DNA of 64,000 bases, taken from NCBI GenBank assembly GCA_021018815.1, contig JAITYX010000002.1, positions 9,021,001 to 9,085,000 on the forward strand. Direction: 5' to 3'. The notes beneath the pieces were generated by a model, which did not search any database, was not told the origin of the DNA, and was given only the letters and a program-made list of their open reading frames with translations. Position 1 is the first letter of the stretch; every line of letters starts with the position of its first letter. The stretch comes from Talinum fruticosum (taxonomy: Eukaryota; Streptophyta; Magnoliopsida; Caryophyllales; Talinaceae). The position numbers were made by a program, and so were the translations under genes. Of the stretch, positions 1 through 12,224 are shown piece by piece.

Positions 1-714
1 TTCCCCTTGTTTAAGGAAGTTATATATAGAACCCAACTTGAGGTTATGTTATCCCCTTCCTTGGCCCATTACCAACCCTATTAGGCTATACTATTGGATT
101 TGACGAGAAACAATTAGAGCGTGGTACACGTTGCTTTATTTAGTTCTGATAAGCTGTCTGATACGACCTTCCATTTCCCCTAATCCTATTGTACAAGATT
201 TTGTTCAGTATTGAACCAGGAAGGTTAAACTGATGAGCATATGGAACGAGCAATGTCAGACAGCAAGAAAACACTTCTTGTACTAATTTAGAGTCGAAGT
301 AAGGTGTTTGCGACATAACCCCTGGGAGCTTGAAGATGTCTTCCACCATTTACTCACAGTTAATGGGTCAAGGAACGAATGTGGGGTGGTTTAAACAGAG
401 ACAGAGCAGAGAATTCAGACTGAAAATATGGTCGCATTTGAAAAAGTTTGAAATCAGTAGTGCATCTAACATATTTCTCCATCTAATTTCCGAGTATGTG
501 TTCACTTTCACTAGCCTACTCACTACTCACTACATCAACATCACAAACAGCTTATACAGAATTTCCCACACCCCATATGTACTCCACATCAGTATCTCAC
601 CCAAGTACCCAACTCTCGTAAGATTAAATTATGAAATTAAAGACCTTCACCACAATACTTAGTTTCTGTATATGTACAAAGTAAAACTCGGTAAGACCTC
701 CAAGCCTTCTCGCT
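1..714. other. 3' flank of the MYB gene, no gene recognised
   Basis: The stretch contains only short open frames on both strands, none with a motif I recognise. The part nearest 714 is probably the 3' untranslated region of the minus-strand MYB gene that ends at 715; the rest is unassigned. Confidence 0.4.
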
Positions 715-3320
715 TCATCCGAATTTACATTGGAAAACCGAAATTCTGATACCCAAATGAGGCTTCCCTTGAGTTGTGTTAAACTGCGCCTGGGGTGAGC
801 TACCGAGCGGCTGCAGTGGTGGTGGGCGCTGTGGGATTGAATTCCCGCCTGGAGGAGGAATCCAGTTCTGCTCCACTGCAGGCCTAGCAGCAGTTTTGTC
901 ATCGACAGTGGTGATGTCATGGATGCTTGACCTCTTCCTCTCCTTCTTACCCGAGTTCTGGCGAAGGTAATACTTCTGGGCATGGCTGGCCACTTGGGTT
1001 GGCGTTCTTGTCACCACCACATTCCTTGATATGCTCCTCCAATCACCCTTGCCATATTTCTCAAGTCCAATCAGGAAGAGCCTGTCGTAAAGATCGTATG
1101 ATCAAAATGTTAAAATATTGAAATTACATATTATGCGACATGCAAACATCATCATGCCAAACATTGAATCAAAATCATTAAGCCAGCTTATTATTTTGTT
1201 CACATGCAGGAAGATGAGACAATGAAGCCAGCTATTGATCTGCCCTTCAGCTTCTAAACTTTATATGCCTTTGAAGTTTCTGGTATATATTAGTACCCAT
1301 ATCACCAACTTTGCCGTCTTGACTCTGAATTTGAAACTGGCAGTAATTTATACAAATTGAACCAAATGATCCCGAATCAACGCTTCCTCATATGAAAACG
1401 AATTAATCCTTGGACGACAACCAAATGTACTCCAGTGCCAATGTCTAGGTGGGTCCTTGAAGTTCCATTCTCTGTCTCTAAAAGAGAGAAAAAGAATATC
1501 TTATTTATGCACCTCTTACCTGCATGTCATCTCTACTGGCCCCGAATTTTTATAATCACTAATATAAATGTGAAAAATGAATTTTTTTCCATGTTTGAAT
1601 TAAAGAAAAATGAGAAAAAAAAGTTTAATGGAAAAACTCATGAAAACTTTTGTCAATTTAGTCAATGATATTTTCCTTCCAAAATTGAGAGAAAAATGGA
1701 ACAAAAAACTCACAAAGAGAGATAAATAGAGAAAGACACTTCTATTAAAAAAGAACATTAAAAATTTTCTCTCTCCTTTCAATTAATCAATACTATTAAA
1801 TATTTTCTCTCTCCTCTCCATAACAATGTGGTGGATGGGTAAGATGTTGGAAAAAATTATTTTTTTCCCTCTATTTTTCCTTGAACCAAACACAAGAAAA
1901 AAATATTTTTCCTCATCACTTTTTTTCATTTAAATTTCTTTCCAACCTATTTTCTTATAATCAAATAAAGGCTTAAGGGTTTATGAGAGCAGACCTCTAA
2001 ATCAAACAAAGAATACCCAGATATCTGTTTCTGGCACCAACCCAACGCAGTTTGGTGTATATGCCACAAAGCCAGCTAATCAATATTAGGTCCTCCGCAT
2101 ATTCAAAGAAAGCAACCAAGACAATGTCTCACCCAAACATTATTCACACAAACAGTAAGCCATTTTCCAACTCTTAGACCTAACCCCATCATTTAAGATC
2201 AATCATTTCCAACCAAACTTCTACGAAATTGCCATCACTATCACCACAGTGGAGCTTATAATATCCCGCTCTAAAAACCCAAGCACGCCTCATCACAATC
2301 AACAACATTATTGGAAACTCTGAATTTAAAAACAAGCATCCAACGCACATCAACATAATACCCAGGATCCAACCAATATCCTATTGACAGGCGGTGCAGC
2401 TCAGCTGGATCGGATTAATCCGGATTGAATCAAAATCAATAGTTAGAATGTTGGTCAATGGATAGATGGAATATTGATCAAGCAAATTTTAGGACTGTTT
2501 TATTCAGTTCGGTCAGAGTAAACCCATATCAGGTTGGGCTATTTCAGGTTCGGCTTAGGGTCCGTCTGGGATGTACACAAGACTAGACCTATAGCCCATA
2601 GGCGGCCTTGCCAGGGCGGCGGAAACCCTACTGTAGTTGGGATTATAAGACCAGACCACAATCGAACAGAGTAGCACCTGGACATAATCAAGAATCAAAA
2701 TCATATCTCTCATGCTCAAGAATTCATACACAAGGGGGAATGGGCAAAATTGCAATAGATTACTACAATTTATTTCTAAGTACCCAATTTCAATCATGAG
2801 GGGAAAATCCCAATTTAAGCAACTCCCCATCACCCAATTCAACAGTACCACAGAATTAAAAATTATTGAAAAGAAATTCATCAAAGCAGAATAACAAGGT
2901 ATACAAGAATCACCAAGAAACCCAGTTCGATACAACTAAAATGAAATTAATTATAGGAAGTACGTTAACATACCTGTGTTCTTCCTCGGTCCAAGGAGTG
3001 CCCTTCTTTCTCTCAACCTCGCTATGCTTAGGTTTACCGCCATTGGATCCGAAGGAAATCTGACTCGACCGAGTGGAGGGCGAGTCACCGCCCCACCAGG
3101 CGGAGTCATCGGAGTAAAGCGGCGGGTCTACTCTGCCGGAATCGATCTGGGACACATCGTGGACGAGAGCCTCGTAGTGGTCTCTGACCTCTGCCGGCGA
3201 CCTCCCCGGCACGTGACCTGCGATCTTCTGCCAGCGATCTGGGTCTGCTTCTTCCCCGAATATCACCAGAGCTTCCTCGAACAGCTTGTCCTCCGCCCGC
3301 GTCCACCGCTCGCCTCTCAT
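715..3320 (-). CDS. MYB transcription factor with two SANT repeats (DIVARICATA/SRM1-like, SHAQKY class)
   Basis: Likely nuclear DNA-binding regulator. Two exons, complement(715-1081, 2974-3320), join in frame (347 + 367 nt) to give 237 aa. An N-terminal MYB/SANT repeat lies at about residues 4-57 (starting [14 protein letters not shown]). A second repeat at about 108-157 contains [14 protein letters not shown] and [16 protein letters not shown], followed by the family hallmark RSSIHDIT. The SHAQKYF motif reads SHAQKYY here. The 1.9-kb intron splits the arginine codon of EEEHR and has GT/AG ends. I chose the ATG at 3320; an upstream in-frame GTG codon is not a plausible start. The tail is rich in Pro and Gln. 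A CT/GA microsatellite sits about 25 bp upstream, in the leader. Close relatives act in salt/ABA responses or floral asymmetry, but the exact role here cannot be read from sequence. Confidence 0.92.
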
Positions 3321-3340
3321 CCACCGCACCCTTTTCTGCC

Positions 3341-3345
<5 letters not shown>

Positions 3346-3375
<30 letters not shown>
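3346..3375. repeat. CT/GA microsatellite in the MYB leader
   Basis: About fifteen CT dinucleotides on the plus strand, so GA on the sense strand of the MYB gene, 25 bp upstream of its start codon. Similar tracts lie next to other start codons in this window. Confidence 0.9.
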
Positions 3376-3378
<3 letters not shown>

Positions 3379-4291
3379 CCCTCTGGGGTTTTTGCGCTTC
3401 TGGGTTGGTGGGAATTCAGGGTTTAATGATTAACGGAGAGAAACGGCTAAACGAAAATGGATAATTTAGGGGTGGAAGGCGTTCTCTTTGAATTATATTT
3501 ATAGGAGGACGAAAGGAGGCAGCTTTTCTGTGGGATTTTGGTGGAGATAGAGAGAGAAACCAATGAAGAGGAGAGAGACTCTTTATGTGTTGAGCTGTTT
3601 TGAAGTTGGGGGTGGCTTTTTGGATTTTCAACACGTTTTTAGTTTTTTTAGATTTTTTACCTGTTCATTTTTTAATTGCTTGTATTAGCACTAGTGAGGT
3701 GGATAACATTTGGGTTTTTGTAAGAATTTCAAGGTGCTTTGTTGTGTGTCGTCTAAAATTTTGTGTCTTGTAACAGTTTTCATTTTTTAATTTTGAAAAA
3801 ATATTAAAAAAATATAATTTACGATAATATATTGAAATGAAGAAAGTTAATGAGAATAAAATTGGTAAATCATTCATTAATATTTTAATGAGATTATAAA
3901 ATGATAGATATTAAGGAATGAAAAAAATTAGTTAAAATGACAAGATCTTGTGAAACAAATGGAATAATTTCCAGTGTTCTACTAATCCTCTCTATTTGTG
4001 TTTATCGAAAAAAAAATCGTCTTTGTTTGTGGGAAAACATAGCAAGATGATTTTGTGCCAATGTTGAGTTGTTGTAATTTGTCAATAAAGTTATTTTCGT
4101 ATAGGTTTATTGTTGATTTTCGAATTAATCAATCTAATTGGATAATTTTCACATAGATTAGGAGAAGTGAAGAAATTGAACAAGTAATTTGAAAAGGTCA
4201 ATAAATTTAATCGTCTTTGGTTTGAAATTTTCAATTTAATTCTTTCACAATGATAAAGAAAATATTGGGTGTGTGTATATTAACTAACTAT

Positions 4292-4293
<2 letters not shown>

Positions 4294-4327
<34 letters not shown>
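4294..4327. repeat. TA microsatellite
   Basis: Uninterrupted alternating TA for about 34 bp in intergenic DNA. Confidence 0.95.
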
Positions 4328-4330
<3 letters not shown>

Positions 4331-4530
4331 TATTGGGCCAAGGGAAAGATTACAAGTCTTGAACAAAAGTTTAAAAAATGTATGATATTCCTTCCAAATA
4401 TTTGCTTTTATATAATTGTTTTATGGCATAAAAAAATTCAATTCAATTATCATTAGAAATGAAAACGAAGGCAAAATAAATGAGATAACAAAATTAACCC
4501 AAATATTTCAAATTTACAATTGGAGTTAAG

Positions 4531-4533
<3 letters not shown>

Positions 4534-4591
<58 letters not shown>
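4534..4591. repeat. TA microsatellite
   Basis: Uninterrupted alternating TA for about 58 bp, the longest simple repeat in the window. It is self-complementary and likely length-variable. Confidence 0.95.
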
Positions 4592-4592
<1 letters not shown>

Positions 4593-5637
4593 CCTCTTTA
4601 AGTACATACACAAAATACATAGTCAATTTACAAACTATCTAAATAAAGAAGTCACCTTAGAAAATCCAATAAGAAAAAGACTAAGGCTTTAGTTTTTTTT
4701 TTTTTTGGGGGAGGGGGAAGGGGTTAGGGGAAAAGTGATTTTTTATGGAAGAATGTGAGAATTAAACAAATGAAATTAGTTTTTAATACCATTTATTTAT
4801 AGAGGTAGATGTATTTTTATACTTTGACATTGTTTGGTTGACAACTTTTTGATTGAAAAAAAAATTTGTTTGGATAGTTTAGTTGTTTTAAAGAGTTAAA
4901 CAAGTTAAGTGGATGTTTGATAAATAGTCTGTTTAGAACGGATGTTTAACCCCAAACAACTCTTTATCAAATATTTCTTCTTATTAGCCTTTTGAGAATA
5001 ACTGTTTGTGAAAATAACACATTTGTCCAAAAGTCAATACAACATGATCAATTTAGTTTCCGTTTATCTTTTTCTATTTGTTGATGAAAGTCATTCAAAT
5101 GTATCTAACAATTAATATACTCATAATCTCAATCTTCTCTTCGACATTCGGCCATAACTTCAGTATTCTGTTCAACATGCCTATATGAGTGGTGTAGCTA
5201 AGGTGACATTTGTGCAAACTATACTAGTAGGAGTACCATGTATCTAGATGAACAATATAAATAAAAGAAAAAGGAAAGAAAAGCCAATTATCCATTTAAG
5301 GAAAGAGAGGAAGAGAGGGAGTGTAGAAGCCAAGCAGGGCCAATAACCGGGAACGGGGAAATGGCGGTAGGAGGAGAAGGTTGACTTAGACTGGGTGCCC
5401 TGAACTTTGCTTAGATTTGCTTTGGCTTTCAAATTCAATGTCGGCAATTAACAGCCTGTAGGAGGTGGACGCCTACGCCTAAGGCTAAGGTGTCAACGTC
5501 AGCTACCCGCCGGCTTTTCTTTCCACATTTTTGTTTGTTTTCTCTCTCCAGAAACTCCCCCAGAGTCCCGTAAAAGATTTGGATACTTCACTTTAGGAAA
5601 ACACAAATTAAATATATAATATATATTATTGCTTTCC

Positions 5638-5666
5638 CACGTGTTGACCTCATCAAGTGCCACGTG
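5638..5666. promoter_or_regulatory. Paired G-boxes flanking a W-box-like site
   Basis: CACGTG occurs at 5638-5643 and again at 5661-5666, with TTGACC just after the first. These are classical bZIP/bHLH and WRKY core sites. They lie 2.3 kb upstream of the MYB start and are not close to any other recognised gene, so function is uncertain. Confidence 0.35.
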
Positions 5667-6823
5667 GAATCCACTTGGGATCTTTTCACACAAATTTTTG
5701 GTTTTTGGATAAGGTTCCAATTTCATGATCATGATGATGATGCATTGCATTGATGCCCCCTTCTCATCATATGTCATTATTTAATTATTATTGCCTTTGA
5801 ACTTGGATTCAAGTAATCTTGGCATGAGGGCTGCTTTCTTTTTTCTTGGATGATTTTTTTTTTGTTTTTGTTTCAGGAGGAGCGAAAAAAATGAAAAAGA
5901 TTAAAACAGAATAAAGTATAATACAATTTAAAACTTGAAGGAGTTGGAACGAACAATTGTAAAAGAAAGACATTCTTTTTTTATCACAAAAGAAGAGTAC
6001 TGATAATAGTGTATTAGCCACCAACAAAGCGTTGGTATTGGTGTTAGTTGAGGTAAACACGAGTTTAAACCTCGAAAATGTATATATTTGTGTAATTTTT
6101 AACTTGAACACTTGTAAGTTGAAAAAATACACCCTTCGCCAAATCAGAAAATAAAAATGTGCTAACACTAACCAAATATTAGTTTTTTTTATATAAAAAA
6201 AACGATTATTAAAATTTATGAATCCACTTCTAGAAATAACGAAACGAGGTTGGTGTGGATGACTTGAATATAAGTTTTTGAGCAATATTATTTTGGTTTG
6301 TTTTGTTTAATTAAAGTTTTTGAGGAAGATGGGGTTGGTTTGTTTTGCTTAATTAGGATAATATATAAGCTTCGATTAGCACTGAGCAGGCAGTTGAGTG
6401 TGAGTTTGTCAAAGTTGGTTAGGAAGTTTAATTGGGTAATTATGTAACGATCCATAATAAATTTTAAAGTACAAACAAAAACATTCCAATAAGTGCCGAG
6501 CCGCCACCTGCGTGAAAATGATGCCTAATTCCATAAAATAATAAAATAGCTCTTGATTCATCCAAGTTTGTTTCAAAATCGTATTCCAAATTCAAATCCA
6601 TGAAATTGGTACCTCCAATTTAACACGAAACTATCGTCGGTTTCCTGTCAATTTTACGGCTATCACTCCATCATCATTCATGCCACCCGAGTTCGATTAT
6701 CAAAATTTAATTTTTTATATTTTTTATATAAAAGGTCTCGTATTTAATTTAATTATATCGAGATAGGTGATTTGAAGGAGTGACCATCGATAATTCATGA
6801 TTTTTATTTTAAGTAATAACATA

Positions 6824-6828
<5 letters not shown>

Positions 6829-6859
<31 letters not shown>
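6829..6859. repeat. TA microsatellite
   Basis: About 31 bp of alternating TA directly upstream of the decayed MYB fragment. Confidence 0.9.
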
Positions 6860-6862
<3 letters not shown>

Positions 6863-6984
6863 AAATAAAAGGTAATGCGATTTTAGATAAATTGGAAAGG
6901 GAGAAATTGGGCTTTGTGAGAGCCAATTTTCTTTGAAGTGGGCTGGGCACTGGCCCACTTTACATCTTGAAAGGTTGTTTAAAA

Positions 6985-7262
6985 TGACAAAAACACAATT
7001 TTCCTCGACTGAAGCTGAGCATACTTGGGCATTGGAGGTTCAACAACACTACAACAAAGTCCTCCATGACGTGGCTCTGATTGAGTCAGACCAGGTTCCC
7101 CTTCCGAATAACAATGACGATCACGGCTCGTTCCTGGAGGATTCCAGTCAGCCTGAGTCATCATTGACATTGCCATTGATTCCCACGAATGCAACGGCTA
7201 TTGGGAGAGAGAAAGAAAGGAGAGCCATGGACCATTGAAGAGCACTAGATGGTCTCTATATC
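6985..7262 (+). pseudogene. Decayed fragment of a MYB/SANT (DIV/SRM1-type) gene
   Basis: The frame reads EVQQHYNKVLHDVALIESDQVPLPN, which matches the end of the first SANT repeat and the linker of DIV/SRM1-type MYB proteins. Near 7213-7245 the +1 frame reads GEPWTIEEH, the start of the second SANT repeat, so a frameshift separates the halves; a TAG follows directly. The first half of repeat 1 and everything after IEEH are missing. The linker differs from that of the intact MYB gene at 715-3320, so the source was probably another family member rather than a fresh local copy. Confidence 0.7.
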
Positions 7263-7896
7263 GATTGAATAATAATTCTCATATTAACTAGCGAAATAAA
7301 TATATTCATCTCCAGGATTTACTGGGTATTTAGGACACTGTTTCTATTATATGAATTGAAATGTTCATCTTCATTTCTACATCGTTCATCTCCATAACAT
7401 GAATGAGAGAAACAGAGCACCTTTAGAGTCGCAGTTTGCAGAGAGGCACCAAGCTCTACCTCTCCAAGTTATATATGACTTGAAAACATAACACTTTCTC
7501 AAAATACTCAACTTAACTAAAGCATCATATTCATACTTGAGTTGAACATCAATTGAGCACATCAACCAAATTTGCATACACGATAAGCTCACAAGCTAGG
7601 AACGACCCTTACAACAAGGAATAAGTTCCATTGTCACAAAGATATACTCAAATGTACCGCCAAACTGTACAGTGATTCACTTGAGTATAGGCACCGTTTG
7701 CTTATTTAAGGAAGGTGCTGTAGGAAAAGCAAGATCCTGCCACTGGTTCAGCCCTTGTGAGTTTCTCCCTCAGATTTCTGGCCAAAAAAAAAAGGAGAGG
7801 TCATAAGAATGGAAACAGGGCAAAATTGAGAGATTTCATATCAGATTTGGGTTAGCTTGTTCTTCAGGGAACACTGACAAGTTTCTCCCCAGACTA
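7263..7896. other. Intergenic, nothing recognised
   Basis: Short frames only. No domain, RNA gene or repeat family recognised before the target-site duplication of the hAT element at 7897. Confidence 0.4.
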
Positions 7897-8254
7897 CTAG
7901 AGAATAAGGCTGGGCAACGGGCTGGTCCAGGCCCGCCCACTTACTTAATGGGTCGGGTTGGGTAGGAAATTTTTTAAATGGGTCGGGCCGGGTCATGGGT
8001 CAAATGACCCTGACCGCACAAGACCCACCCAATTTACCTGACCCAAGAACATCAGGTTTGAATTCTTCCCGTATGTTCGAGTTATTTCAACCTTCGAGCA
8101 ATGCCTTGAATTGTATCAGGATGATGCTGTTCAACCAGGGGTCATTTTGGGGAGAGAGAGAGAGAGCATCCATAGAAGTACTAGGAGGGTTGCTGGGTTG
8201 GACTGGTGGAGTGTGTGCAACAAACTGCAACAACAAAAAGAAAATCCCATCTCT

Positions 8255-8371
8255 TTATCTTTTACCCATCTCATGAAACAACCTAACAGCTTTGACATCC
8301 CTACCATTATCAATGATAGACATCCAAGAAAGAACGTATCTCTCTGGCATTTTATCAAACACCTTGCATAC
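8255..8371 (-). pseudogene. Captured PPR-protein gene fragment inside the hAT element
   Basis: On the minus strand one frame reads CKVFDKMPERYVLSWMSII and then DVKAVRLFHEMGK before a stop codon. This is the typical plant PPR pattern (KVFDKMPERDVVSW...A..LF.EM). Only about one repeat is recognisable and the frame closes at 8255, so it cannot encode a working protein. Its position inside a hAT element points to transposon capture. Confidence 0.55.
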
Positions 8372-8657
8372 ATATTTTTATCACCAACTTACTCTCTCTC
8401 TTCCCCCCTTCAACTTAGGTTCAATTTCTCTATAATCTATACTATGATGATAGTCTGATTTTCATAGCCACAGGTATCTACTTACACAAACAGCCACATG
8501 CTCATTGACACTCTAGTGCCTAAGCTCCTACATTCACAAATCAGCAAAAACCCAAATTGTTCCTAAAGCACTCTGCCCCTCTCCACCTAAGAAAGGTTAG
8601 GGCGAGTTCAAGCCTTGGACTTCCCCCAATTCCCCCTCCCCGACTGAAGATGCAGCA

Positions 8658-8895
8658 AATTCAAAAAGTAGAGAGAGAGAGAGAAAGAGACTTGAAGTAC
8701 CTGAATGTAGAAGACAAAGGTTCCGCAGAGGTGTACGAGTAGAACGGCTTCTTGTTCGTTCGAGAAAGAGAGAGAGAGCAAGAGAAAAACGAGAGCTGCG
8801 AGAGACAGTGAGCAAGAGTAGGGCCAAAGAGAGCACGAGGAGCGATCGACAAAACAAGAGGAACGAGCGAGGGCAGAGAGGGAGCGAAAGGAGGG
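8658..8895. repeat. GA-rich low-complexity tract
   Basis: Purine-rich sequence made mostly of GAGA and GAAAGA blocks inside the hAT element. The long minus-strand frames here are low-complexity Leu/Ser/Arg and are not credible proteins. Confidence 0.6.
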
Positions 8896-9072
8896 AGACA
8901 GAGTAATTGGCGGCCCGTTTCTATGCCCGATTGTCGGCCCGATTACTGATGTTAACGGACGGCCCGTTAAATACCCAATCCAAATAAGCAAGTAACCGGG
9001 CTTTACTGAATTTTTAGCCCAACCGTTTAAGCCCAATGGACTCCTAGTCCATTGCCCATGTCTACTAGAGAA

Positions 9073-9862
9073 GAAAGAAAAGATAATGAGCATGGGTACA
9101 GATGAAACTAGAGGAATGTCAAAACTAAATTGAGTTATCTCATTCTTACAGTGATGGTTCCCGTAACATCCAGAATATTAAACATTTTCGGAAGCAGTGA
9201 TGAATGATGACACAGTCAGAACGATTTTGGTTCATAACATACTGAACACCCAGCTATTTTACAAATTCAAAAAAAGCAATGCAATCCTATGGGACGGCCA
9301 CAAGATGTTACCCAGAAGCAAGACTGAAAGAAGCATTCGATAGCATATCTTCACCAGAGCTACCAGTCACATAAGTCGCAGGTAATGGTTGCTAGTTAGT
9401 TAATGGGAAACTTCAGGTGTCAGCATGTAAAGCCTATAGGTGATCCTGTTAGAAAAAGAATTATCACTTGGGATCGACATCCTTTGCGCAGCTGCCACGA
9501 GTCTTATTCAAGGTGCTATTCAGTACACTATACAAAATTGTTTAGAGACTTCTACTAAGGACTGACTTCAAGGGATGATCATAATCTCAAAGAGAATATT
9601 TACAACCTTGAAATCCAAGCACCTGGATCAGGAAAGGTTGAGGGTTTAATGTACTCCAACCCAATGTAGCTCACGTCTAGTCTCACCAACCCCTCCTCAT
9701 TTGCAATACATTAAAAAGAAAAAAAATAGAGCACTAACACACGCAAAACATACCACATCAAATTATCACCCTAAAGTCCAACCAAAATTACATTCTGTTA
9801 ACCGTGGAGGCACAAAAGTAAATAACCTTGATTCTTCAACAAAATTTCAGAGAGGTAGTTTC
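9073..9862. other. Intergenic between hAT and retrotransposon insertions
   Basis: No gene or repeat recognised. The last five bases before the retrotransposon (AAATG, 9863-9867) are its target site. Confidence 0.4.
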
Positions 9863-9867
9863 AAATG

Positions 9868-11109
9868 TGATGGAAAGTCCACTACCAAGGACCAAGGACT
9901 ATTGACAATATTACAAGAGGAGCTAAGCTTGATTAAAGATCAACTTTGGGCTCAAAAATCCATTATCTTGGTCCGAATTAATGCAAGCTAAACCGTGACT
10001 TGGAGAGTTGAGAATTGTTCTTTTATGACAATTACTACATAAATAATTCATGCTGAGGAGCTAAGGCAAAAACAAGCAACAAAGTCGGTCCAAAAATGCC
10101 TCAAAACCCAAACCGGGTATTTTAGGTGCAATCTGTCCAAGTAGACTTCAATAACCGAAAGGTCCATCCTAATGAGTCATCAAGTTGAAATGTGCATTGC
10201 TAGCTCAAAAAGGCTCTAGAAGAATCCATAAGCACTATCTTGAGTGGAAGGAATCTTGTGTTGGACCAATCAAAAGCAAGTTTGAACAAGGGGCAAACAA
10301 ATACTTGGCCAAGAATCAATCTTCAAATCCAGCCACATGTTATAGCTTGGAAAGGGGCTAATGTAATCTAGGCCTTTGATCTTGTACATACACTCATAGC
10401 ATTTAGATCATGCTTAGCCTTAATCTTTTAGCTTTAATATTTTGAGCATTATAAATACTCCATGTATTTGGTTGTATTGAATATTGAAGATTATGTTTAT
10501 GAATGAGAGTTGAATGAGCTGTGTGCTCGTCCCCCTTAAATCCTTAATTGTTGTATCCAAGTTGGTGGTGATCAATTAAGTCCTTAGGTTCAAAGCCGGT
10601 GGTATGTCCGTATACTGACCTTTAACCTTTGGTGCCCCAAGATCCCTAAGGTGGTGTTTACGTATCCTTAAGGGCCTTCGTTCTATCCGGACTTCCGAAT
10701 CCCATATCTCCCAAACCAATAACCTCCTACACTCCAAATTTTACCCACCTATTCCTGAACGAGTTGAGTTGTTCTCCTCCAAATTTCAGCTCAATCCAAG
10801 CTCTATCTCGACCCCCACCTCCAAAACCATCGAGTATATCATCATGGACTCCTGCACCCGCGAGAGCAGTCTTTTTGCCATTAGTTCAAGGAGATCTCGA
10901 CCTCGAATGATTCCCCTCTTTTACCACTTCCCCAAGAGTTCTCCCCTCAAAATCACGTCCAAATTCCACCGGAAACACCCTCATCTCCCCTTTTCCCCAA
11001 GACTACGCAGCGAAGCACCATTCTGCCTGGGTGACTTTCTTTATGCTTTATCCTCTTCTCCCTATTGCTACAGCTATACATCATATTTGGTATCGAGCTT
11101 AGAGCTATA
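9868..11109 (+). repeat. LTR copy A of element 1
   Basis: Starts TGATGGAAAG immediately after the AAATG target site. A TATA-like TATAAATA near 10450 lies in a conserved block shared with copies B and C and the 3' LTR, and is a likely promoter core. It ends at ...GAGCTATA, a few bases short of the expected CATCA terminus, where the inverted copy begins. Confidence 0.8.
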
Positions 11110-12224
11110 GTCTTGGGAAAAAGGGGTGTTTCCGGTGGAATTTGGACGTGATTTTGAGGGGAACTTACGAAAAGTGGTAAAAGGAGGGAATCATTCGAGG
11201 TCGGGATTACTTCGAACTAATGGCAAAAAGACTGTCTCGCGTGTGCAGGAGTCCGAGATGATATACTCGATGGTTTTGGAGGTGAGGTCGGATAGAGCTT
11301 GGATTGAAAGGAGAACAACTCAACTCGCTCAGAATAGGTGGGTAAAATTGGAGTGCAGGAGGTTAGGGGTTTGGGAGATATGGGATTCGAAGTCGAGTAA
11401 CCGGATAGAACCAAGGCCCTTAAGGATACACAAACACCACCTTAGGAATCTTGGGGCACCAAAGGTTGAAGGTTGGATACGGACACACCACTAGCTTTGA
11501 ACCTAAGGACTTAATCGATCACCACCAAGTATGCCACACTTGGATCCAACAATTAAGGATTTAAGGGGACGAGCACACAGCTCATTCAACTCTCATTCAT
11601 AAACATAATCTTCAATATCCAATACAACCAAATACATGGAGTATTTATAATGCTCAAAATATTAAAGCTAAAAGATTAAGGCTAAGCATGATCTAAAGGC
11701 TATGAGTGTATGTACAAGATCAAAGGCCTAGATTACATTAGCCCCTTCTCCAAGTTAGAACATGTGGCCGGATTTAAAGATTTATTCTTAGCCAAGTAGT
11801 TACTTGCCCCTTGTTCAAGCTCGCTTTGATTTGTCCAACAAAAGATTCCTTCCACTCAAGATAGTGCTCATGGATTCTTCTAGAGCCTTCTTTGAGCTAG
11901 CAATGCACATTTCAACTTGATGACTCATTAGGATGGACCGAGCATGGACCTTTCGGTTATTGAAGTCTACTTGGACAGATTGCACCTAAAATACTTGGTT
12001 TGGGATTTTAGGCATTTTTGACTGACTTTGTTGCTTATTTTTGCCTTAGCTACTCAGCATGAATTATTTATGTAGTAATTGTCATAAAAGGACAATTCTC
12101 AACTCTCCAAGCCGAGACCAAGATAATGGATTTTGGAGCCCAAAGTTGATCTTCAATCAAGCTTAGCTCCTCGTGTAATATTGTCATCGATCCTTAGTCC
12201 TTGGTAGTGGTGGACTTTCCATCA
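11110..12224 (-). repeat. Inverted LTR copy B of element 1
   Basis: Reverse complement of roughly 9868-11006 of copy A, ending exactly at the LTR start (...GGACTTTCCATCA). It lacks the last 100-odd bases of the LTR 3' end. Together with A it forms a long hairpin with arms of about 1.1 kb and a loop of only about 100 bp. Confidence 0.85.

Larger units (their letters stand above)
3376..6984. other. AT-rich intergenic region
   Basis: No coding region recognised. The DNA is strongly AT-rich with several TA microsatellites. The first part must hold the MYB promoter (minus strand). The open frame at 5809-6285 (minus) is low-complexity AT-rich sequence and not a credible gene. Confidence 0.5.
7905..9064. 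mobile_element. Non-autonomous hAT-type DNA transposon
   Basis: A 1,160-bp element is flanked by a perfect 8-bp direct repeat CTAGAGAA (7897-7904 and 9065-9072), the duplication length typical of hAT elements. Its ends form imperfect terminal inverted repeats, TAAGGCTGGGCAACGG on the left and TAGACATGGGCAATGG reading inward from the right. Both subterminal zones are crowded with GGGCC, CGGGT and CCCG motifs. No transposase frame is present, so it must have moved with a transposase supplied in trans. The interior carries a PPR-gene scrap (8255-8371). Confidence 0.75.
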
